23,701 bases of DNA, from contig BFEA01000208.1 of the NCBI GenBank assembly GCA_003427395.1, positions 1,511,389-1,535,089 of the forward strand, read 5' to 3'. Origin of the DNA: Chara braunii. Its lineage: Eukaryota; Streptophyta; Charophyceae; Charales; Characeae. How positions within the stretch are numbered: the stretch's first letter is position 1; the number at the start of each line of letters is the position of its first letter. The translations under genes were made by a program, and so were the position numbers. This document shows positions 18,427 to 23,701 of this stretch, piece after piece. The notes under the pieces were generated by a model that was not told where the DNA came from, did not search any database, and saw nothing but the letters and a program-made list of their open reading frames with translations.

Positions 18427-18963
18427 AAACATGTAAATAGGCCACCATTTTCTTCTGTCCTTTGGGGCCGCATAATAGGTACATGGGCTCACACTTTGTG
18501 TTTCACCATAGGAACAGGGCCAGTAGGGTTTGTTTACTCTAACACAATCGGTGATACATTGTAATGATGCAGGATTACTGCATGCTCGACGAGGAGACTA
18601 CTAGGCGTACAGCCCCCTCCACCTTACCTCCTAGGAGATGCCCCTACTAAGCGACTGGGTACCGACACGAGTTTCCCGACCAGCAGAGGAATCCCCGGAG
18701 GAGGTAGGATTCTGAGGTGGGCGGTACACCCAGAAGTCTTCCCCCCTCCCGCTACTTATTTCTTTGGGGAAACTGTGGCTGCGGGACACTCTTACTTTGA
18801 AATAGGCAAGAAAAGACAAAGTGGCGCAGGTGTCATGGTGTGAATTTTGAAGTGTGCAAGTTTTGTGGGGGTCTAAAGTTGCGTCAACTGCGAGTGGCCC
18901 AAGATGATTGAACAGACTATTGACTGTTGCTATATAGCTGGCCGCCTGGCTCCCCTGCTAGAA
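18427..18963. other. no gene seen
   Basis: Unique-looking sequence without recognisable coding content. Confidence 0.4.
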
Positions 18964-19033
18964 GGGAGGATTTAACATGTAGAGCTGCCCAGCAGTCCAC
19001 GGTGGTTGCCTACATGCCAGCTTAAAGTAGGTG
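18964..19033 (+). repeat. dispersed repeat pair, copy 1 (partner 19353-19423)
   Basis: GGGAGGATTTAACATGTAGA, GCTGCCCAGCAGTCC, GGTGGTTGCCTACATGCCAG and CTTAAAGTA recur 389 bp downstream with few changes. CCCTGCTAG lies upstream of both copies, so the duplicated unit may be larger than the conserved core. Confidence 0.8.
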
Positions 19034-19352
19034 ACAGTTCACACAAGTCGCACGACTGCTACCATGAGACCGGGAGGCTCCCCTTCTCCCAACAAGCAAT
19101 CCGTTATTAACCACAGTCCTGGAACCTAGTGTTATCCACCTAAACTTGACCAAGAGTTGACGTAGGCAACCTGATCTCCCGTTATCCTACCCCCACCCTT
19201 TGCAACCTGGTACAGTGGTATGTAGTAATCTTTGTTGGTGTTGTGGTGATTACTTGTATGACTGTCTGTCTCCCTGCTAGAGTCGACTGATCGAGCCGCG
19301 TGTTGCTTCCCTCCTCTGCTCGCCTCTCCTATCTGCTCGTTGCCTGGCCAGG

Positions 19353-19423
19353 GGGAGGATTTGACATGTAGAGCTGCCCAACAGTCCGCGGTGGTTGCCT
19401 ACATACCAACTTAAAGTATGTGG
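19353..19423 (+). repeat. dispersed repeat pair, copy 2
   Basis: Matches 18964-19033 with GGATTTGACATGTAGAGCTG, CCCAACAGTCC, GGTGGTTGCCTACATACCAA and CTTAAAGTA. Confidence 0.8.
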
Positions 19424-19599
19424 CATGAAGAACACCAGTGGAAACGATGTCCTCTCTCCTCCTTTAGTCGCCTACTACTGGGACAACCGGTCACAGGACT
19501 CCACACTGCCATCCATTCACCCCCACAGGAAACAAACGACACACCACCCCACCTCTGCCCATCCGGGTGCAAGAGGGATCGCACGCAGTGGTCCACCCT

Positions 19600-19885
19600 C
19601 CGAGGCGCTAGCTTCTCACGAGTGGCGAGGCGCTGATTGTGTGAGTGCAGTGAGGCGTTGACTGCTGGCGGGGGCGAGGCCCTGGCAACAGGTGAGTGGT
19701 TGGGCGCTGGTGACTTTCGGCTGGCGAGGCGCTGGCTTGGGGTGACTAGTAAGATGCTAGCTGACACGTGGAGTGGTGCTGGCAGCCGACGGGAGGGAGG
19801 CGCTGGTGCAAAGGTGCTGTGATGTCGTGAATTAGATGGGGATAGCGCTTGACGCACGCGCGGTATCCAGAGGCGCTGGGTCATT
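19600..19885 (+). repeat. degenerate GAGGCGCTGG-rich tract
   Basis: Words of the form GAGGCGCTGR or GGCGCTGGTG recur (near 19599, 19626, 19649, 19676, 19706, 19726, 19798 and 19870) at spacings of roughly 20-30 bp where regular. Open frames across it are by-products of the repetition. Confidence 0.6.
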
Positions 19886-19929
19886 ACTACGTCACAGGCT
19901 GACGTGGCATCTGGCCCAGAGGTCACCAA

Positions 19930-20220
19930 ACGAATTTTCCCTCCCACCCATATTCGACCCAATCCAAGCCTTAATATATCATGTGCACCCGCACCCAGTG
20001 CCACCCACGTAATTTATTTTTTTTTACCCATACCCACCCCACCCGAGCTAATTAATTTTTTTTACACCCGTGCCCACTTCACCCAGCATCTGCAGTAGAA
20101 TCCTTACCCCTACCCAGCCACACCCAGGCCTAAATTTTCTCCACCCACATCCGCCCGCACCCACGACCAATTTTCATCCACCCATGCCTGGCCGTACCCA
20201 TGTCCAAAGTTTACCACCCA
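19930..20220 (+). repeat. CACCC-rich degenerate tract
   Basis: Dense ACCCRYRCCCA words (for example CACCCGCACCCAGTGCCACC, ACCCATACCCACCCCACCC) are interspersed with TAATTTTTTTT. On the - strand this is GGGTG-rich. It lies downstream of the hAT transposase stop and could be its subterminal repeats, a common hAT feature, but no matching terminus was found. Confidence 0.6.
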
Positions 20221-20499
20221 CCATGCACTTCTTTTCTTTCCCGATTTCAAACTTAGGTTTATGCATGTTAGAAATTCAGTTTCCATCTTTGAACCACCAC
20301 ACTCGTGACAACTTTGTTTGGAATGATTCGATAAGACATTCAAAAGTTTGAAGTTACATTGAGAAAACGACAAGCATATCAAACATTTGAATGGGTTTCA
20401 AAGGTGGGTCAGCGAACTCTTTTTCCCCCTTCAAAAAGGCCAAGTGCCCAAGGCTTGCATTACAACTTACAACATTCCAATTTCGTAACTCAAAAATTT

Positions 20500-20648
20500 G
20501 CATAACCTCGAGAGAGAGGCATTGATTGCTTCCCCCAAATGGAGGAGGATTGACCTCCTCTCACACGCTCCACTAAAAAAAACTGCATAACCCCAAGAGA
20601 GAGGCATTGATTGCTTCCCCCAAAAGGAGAAGGATTGACCTGCTCTCA
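20500..20648 (+). repeat. 85-bp spaced tandem duplication
   Basis: Units at 20500-20567 and 20585-20648 share GAGAGAGGCATTGATTGCTT, CCCCCAAA and GGATTGACCT. An inner inverted pair, GGAGG...CCTCC, is present in the first unit. Confidence 0.85.
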
Positions 20649-20764
20649 TCTTCTTTGAGAACTACAGTTTTTTCTGATTGACGTCATTTTCTAGTAATTT
20701 CTACCTATCTATTCATAACCTGTTTCATAATCTCATTCCTTTCTGGTATCAACTATCTACTCCC

Positions 20765-21225
20765 TTAAACCAGGTTCATATTGGACCGCACAAATAGCAC
20801 ATCATTCACCACAGAAGGATTCAACATGAAGTGTTTCTTGGTGATTGTATTTCCAGCATCTGATAAATTACATTCACTTTTTGAACTGGATGCTGGCACA
20901 CACAAAACTGCACGGGCTGCCCGGGCCATGATTAACAAGGATGGCTTCAACACCAACTGATGAGAAGTAGATGCAGTCGATTCCGCCATCCCCTTGCCTT
21001 CCACCATTGCAACAGGTCAAAGTTACGTCTCTCTTCCTTTGTCAGTTTGAGATCAAAGTAAGCATGAATCTCTTGTTGTACTTGTTCTGTTGCAGTCAAA
21101 GGTACCGCCACATCTGCAGGTTCACTTGTATCATCTTCATCATCGTCTGAGGTGTCCAGAGAAGGGGCACCGAAATCGATCATGTGCCGTTTGGACACTT
21201 GATGAACTTCACGGTCATGCTGAAT
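20765..21225 (-). pseudogene. hAT transposase, C-terminal dimerisation region
   Basis: After the premature TAA the same frame continues through an acidic segment (DTSDDDEDDTSEP), then LTKEERRNFDLLQWWKARG, the hAT 'WWK' landmark. About here the frame is lost. A different frame resumes with ARAVLCVPASSSKSE and AGNTITKKHFMLNPSVVNDV, which matches the conserved end of hAT proteins (LxVPASSxxSER...), and stops at about 20765. The usual SER is changed to SEC. At least one frameshift therefore separates the WWK and VPASS blocks. Non-functional. Confidence 0.8.
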
Positions 21226-22059
21226 TTATGAATGCTCACTCTGAGTGTCACTACTTGCGAGGCTCAACATGATTTTCTTCAATTGGTTTTTCCCCTGCGT
21301 GACATCAAAACAAACAACATCAAAATTCTCGAGACGATCCTTTTGTCGAGGATCAAGAAGAGCAGAAACAACATGCAGGTCTTCTATCGGCCATTTCAGC
21401 ATCATAACTTCCTTAACCAAATTCTTAATCACCTTGAGGTTGTTGGAATCCGGTGGGATTACAACCTCCTTTCCACTCTCATCGACTGTTTTTAATGATT
21501 CGGTTCGAATGTGACAGTGGTGAAACAAAAAATGCCGTTCAAAAATGACAAGGTTCATGGTTGGGTCAAGGTACTTCTCAAGCTTCAGAGTGGCTTCCTG
21601 AAAACGACGTAAGAATCGAGAAAACTCAATCAACAAATCGCGGTCCACATTGGTCATCATGCTAAGGCGGTTACGCTGCATCAAAATATTGTTCACATCG
21701 ACATAATTAGTGTCCACACTGTCCAACAACCTCAACAGTGAGTTCCATCTTGTCGCGTTTTCCTGTTTCAGCGACGTCTTCAGACTATTTTGTAAGTTTG
21801 CCTGCTTGAAATAACGAACCAATCCCTTGCAGTTCTCAATCAGGGCAAAAATTTCAAGTGTCTGATCTTCGAATCTGTAGAACGGAGCAGATCTAACACT
21901 GTTCTGAACAGTGGTGGTTTTGTTCAGAACAGTTTTAAATAAAGTGGCTATCTTGTGATCAGCACAAGCATGCCACTTGTATACATTCCTAATGCCCTCA
22001 GCACCTGCGAGATTTGACCCACTGTCTGAACACAATATGCACAGACTCGCATAAAAAAA
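21226..22059 (-). pseudogene. hAT transposase, catalytic core segment
   Basis: The open - strand frame starts beside the MITE, reading YASLCILCSDSGSNLAGAEG. The SDSGSN aspartate fits a hAT catalytic Asp. CADHKIATLFK follows, at the place of the usual C..H motif. ATRWNSLLRLLDSV is the canonical hAT TRWNS block, followed by FHHCHIRTESL and LHVVSALLDPRQK (the 'LDPRYK' block). The frame ends at TAA 21226-21228, but homologous sequence continues in the same frame beyond it, so this is a nonsense mutation rather than the natural end. Confidence 0.85.
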
Positions 22060-22402
22060 ACAGCAATTTCATCAAAACGGACATATTTTATCTTTTGAAC
22101 GAAATTGAAACTTCATAAATTAGAGAGATTTAGATGGAAATTTCAAGCTCTTGAGGGTCCGGCGTCCTTAAAACGCCGGACCCCTTGGATGTATCTGGAC
22201 TTAGCTGGAGTCCAGGGGGTACGGCGTTCTGAAAACGCCGTACCCTCCTGGATGTATCTGGACTTAGTTTGCATCCAGGGGGTAGGGCGTTTTCAGAACG
22301 CCGTACCCCTGGAGCTGAAAATATCGATATAAATCGGGCCAATTTTTTTGTTTTCAATTTCGTTCAAAAAATAAAATATGTCCGTTTTGACAAAATTGCT
22401 GT
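22060..22402. mobile_element. 343-bp MITE-like element inserted in the hAT transposase gene
   Basis: Long terminal inverted repeats: the left end ACAGCAATTTCATCAAAACG and the right end (reverse complement) ACAGCAATTTTGTCAAAACG stay alike for about 52 bp, through GGACATATTTTAT and GAACGAAATTGAAA. Flanks TAAAAAAA (22052-22059) and TAAAACAA (22403-22410) match at 7 of 8 positions, fitting an 8-bp target duplication of hAT type. No coding capacity; the internal part consists of hairpin units. It splits the transposase between LEEHGCF and YASLCIL. Confidence 0.85.
22155..22309. repeat. three GC-rich hairpins in ~64-bp tandem units within the MITE
   Basis: Arms: GGGTCCGGCGT/ACGCCGGACCC (22155-22183, perfect); GGGTACGGCGTT/AACGCCGTACCC (22217-22245, perfect); GGGGTAGGGCGTT/AACGCCGTACCCC (22279-22309, one mismatch). 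Between them TGGATGTATCTGGACTTAG recurs with a TCCAGGGGG block. The repeat unit is about 62-64 bp, two and a half copies. Confidence 0.85.
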
Positions 22403-23216
22403 TAAAACAACCATGTTCCTCAAGACACTCTTGGAACACCTTCAAAACAGCTTGTGCAGTGTGTGACTCTTCAAGAAAAACCTTCACCTGAAGAGTCATA
22501 GCGTGTAGCTTAAACTCTCTGGCTATATAATGGATGGTGACTGACATGAACGAGTTTTTCTTAACTGCATCTGTCCACAAATCCACCGTGAAGCCAGCGT
22601 ACACGTTATCAATAAAGTGTTGAGAAACTTTTTCTTTCACTGTTTGTCGAAGAGCATTCACAATTGAAATAACCTGGCGCTTGACCGTGTTTGCAGAAGG
22701 AGCTAATTTTCTTACTTTCATACCCTTTTGCGTTGCGACACCAGTATCAATAAAAAAATGACCAATTTTCAGGAAACCTGGATCATTGACGATGGAGAAT
22801 GAACGCAAATCCTGGCAACACATTAGAGCCGCCACCTTCGCGGCTTGTTTTTTTTGTGCAGTTGTTGGTTCTGCTGTCATTGTAAAAACTCGCATTGTCC
22901 CTGCTCCACCTACCTCAGCTCTACACTTGTGCTGATTCAACGTGCTCGTTCTGTTAGAAACTGCAAATGCATAGACGGTGAAATATTGTTTGCATGCGGC
23001 GTAACCGGTTCCATATTCCCTCACATGAGTTCCATCTGGAAAACAAACATGAGCAAATCGTGCCCAACATGGCGTTGTACTCAGTTTCTCTTCTTTGAGG
23101 ATGTATTGTGGGTCAGGACCTACTTTTTTCAGTGCAAGCTGCATTGGGACTTTCAATTTTGCCATCTCTGTCTTCGGACTTGGAGATCCACCTCCACCCT
23201 CGCATATTTTCTCCAT
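22403..23216 (-). pseudogene. hAT transposase, N-terminal segment with BED-like region
   Basis: The likely start is ATG at 23216-23214 (MEKICEGGGG). An earlier in-frame ATG at 23309 adds a hydrophobic stretch I consider 5' untranslated. A BED-like region lies around HVREYGTGYAACKQY to STLNQHKC. Its second cysteine appears replaced, so zinc binding may be lost. Next come LRSFSIVNDPGFLKI and YAGFTVDLWTDAVKKNS, which correspond to conserved hAT blocks (F..V...GF and 'DxWT'). The frame runs to LEEHGCF, where the MITE interrupts it. Confidence 0.82.
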
Positions 23217-23522
23217 ATCCACTAGGAGCAGGGCGATGGAGGTGACCAGGCAGGAGGAAAGGAAGAGGGAAACTGGAAACAAGAGGAGGAGGCGGCCCAC
23301 ACAGTTCATGCAACACTTGTCTATGATGTTATCGAAACAAATGGTATTTGTTCACGATCGACAAGAGGTCTTCCACACGGCTCCCTCACAAAAAAGACAG
23401 AAAAAAATAAAACAACTCCTGCCCTGCCGCTGCCTTCAAGATCATAAAAAGACTGAGCTAATATTATTAAAAGAAAAAAAAAAAAGACCTAAGATCAGCT
23501 CCTCTCACGCACACACACACAC
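23217..23522 (-). other. upstream region of the hAT transposase, low-complexity end
   Basis: Presumed 5' untranslated or promoter side of the transposase. It contains an A-rich stretch (23470-23486) and a short CA repeat ending at 23522, directly against the adapter sequence. No promoter element can be supported. Confidence 0.4.
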
Positions 23523-23560
23523 CTGTCTCTTATACACATCTAGATGTGTATAAGAGACAG
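23523..23560. other. Nextera mate-pair junction adapter left in the assembly (artefact)
   Basis: CTGTCTCTTATACACATCT (23523-23541) is followed at once by its exact reverse complement (23542-23560). This is the Tn5 mosaic-end pair that forms the circularisation junction in Nextera mate-pair libraries. Translation gives VSYTHLDVYKRQ on the - strand and CLLYTSRCV on the +, familiar contamination peptides. It is not genomic. Confidence 0.98.
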
Positions 23561-23701
23561 CTGCAAATATGTGCCCAAATACCCTTGTAAGGGTATTCGG
23601 GCCGACGTTACGTCTCTCTTCCTTTGTCAGTTTGAGATCAAAGTAAGCATGAATCTCTTGTTGTACTTGTTCTGTTGCAGTCAAAGGTACCGCCACATCT
23701 G
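23561..23701 (-). pseudogene. fragment of a second hAT copy, placed here by the adapter junction
   Basis: Bases 23607-23701 repeat 21022-21116 exactly (the part encoding AVPLTATEQVQQEIHAYFDL and KLTKEERRN). After EERRN the sequence departs from the first copy: where that one reads FDLLQWWK, this one has unrelated sequence containing the palindrome at 23579-23596. It therefore derives from another hAT copy or allele carrying an insertion or rearrangement there. Its position next to 23560 is artefactual. Confidence 0.85.
23579..23596. repeat. palindrome ATACCCTTGTAAGGGTAT, copy 2
   Basis: Identical to 15896-15913 and again followed by TCG. It lies at the point where the second hAT copy diverges from the first. 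Confidence 0.6.

Larger units (their letters stand above)
20765..23216 (-). mobile_element. hAT-superfamily transposon, degenerate transposase region
   Basis: The hAT transposase domain order is recognisable on the - strand: BED-like N terminus, catalytic core with ATRWNSLLRLLDS and SALLDPRQK, then the C-terminal dimerisation region with DLLQWWK and AVLCVPASSSKSE. The gene is broken by a MITE insertion (22060-22402), an in-frame TAA (21226-21228) and a frameshift near 20990-21010. Terminal inverted repeats and an 8-bp target duplication for the hAT itself were not found. The 5' side is disturbed by the adapter artefact at 23523. Confidence 0.82.

Noticed and set aside
23095-23553. 152-aa + strand ORF
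   Set aside because: Antisense to the hAT N terminus and its C-terminal CLLYTSRCV comes from the adapter.
23505-23696. 63-aa - strand ORF ending VSYTHLDVYKRQVCVCA
   Set aside because: Runs through the sequencing adapter; chimeric and not real.

Overview
The window is eukaryotic nuclear DNA dominated by repeats. I recognise no host gene, rRNA, tRNA or CRISPR array in it. It holds two transposable elements with recognisable proteins. The first is a nearly complete Penelope-like retroelement (PLE) at 1044-6655 on the + strand. The second is a broken hAT-family DNA transposon at about 20765-23216 on the - strand. Around 13 kb between them carries many tandem and dispersed repeats and short perfect hairpins. 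The PLE has its GIY-YIG nuclease at the N terminus. From memory, that arrangement is known in the Chlamys/Naiad clade, with Chlamys in the green lineage, so a green alga or charophyte is a reasonable guess. This is inference from one element type, not proof.

PLE (1044-6655): an exact 11-bp direct repeat (1033-1043 and 6656-6666) brackets the element and is the likely target site duplication. Long direct repeats (pLTRs, about 490-505 bp) sit at both ends and differ by about a dozen substitutions and a few indels. Between them lie ORF1 (CCHC zinc knuckle, long charged coiled coil, SAP-like motif) and ORF2 (GIY-YIG nuclease, long basic linker with a CxC...HxH cluster, PLE-type reverse transcriptase). 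ORF2 has no ATG before its nuclease domain. It is frameshifted just after the YVDD motif, so this copy is probably inactive unless the shift is an assembly error or is recoded.

Middle region (6.7-20.5 kb): no convincing gene. It holds a five-unit ~124-bp tandem array (10450-11010), six copies of a CCAATCTTATGG-centred motif (11307-11979), a ~70-bp family at 8 and 16 kb, and tandem pairs with periods of 59, 66, ~170 and 85 bp. A 389-bp-spaced repeat pair, a GAGGCGCTGG-rich tract and a CACCC-rich tract complete the list. Three clusters of short perfect hairpins occur at 9350-9495, 10084-10374 and 12685-12847.

hAT region (20.7-23.5 kb): a hAT transposase pseudogene interrupted by a 343-bp MITE-like element with ~52-bp terminal inverted repeats and three internal GC-rich hairpins. 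It also carries an in-frame stop and a frameshift. At 23523-23560 there is a complete Nextera mate-pair junction adapter, followed by a second copy of 95 bp of the same hAT. The last ~180 bp are therefore a sequencing or assembly artefact and should not be read as contiguous genome.
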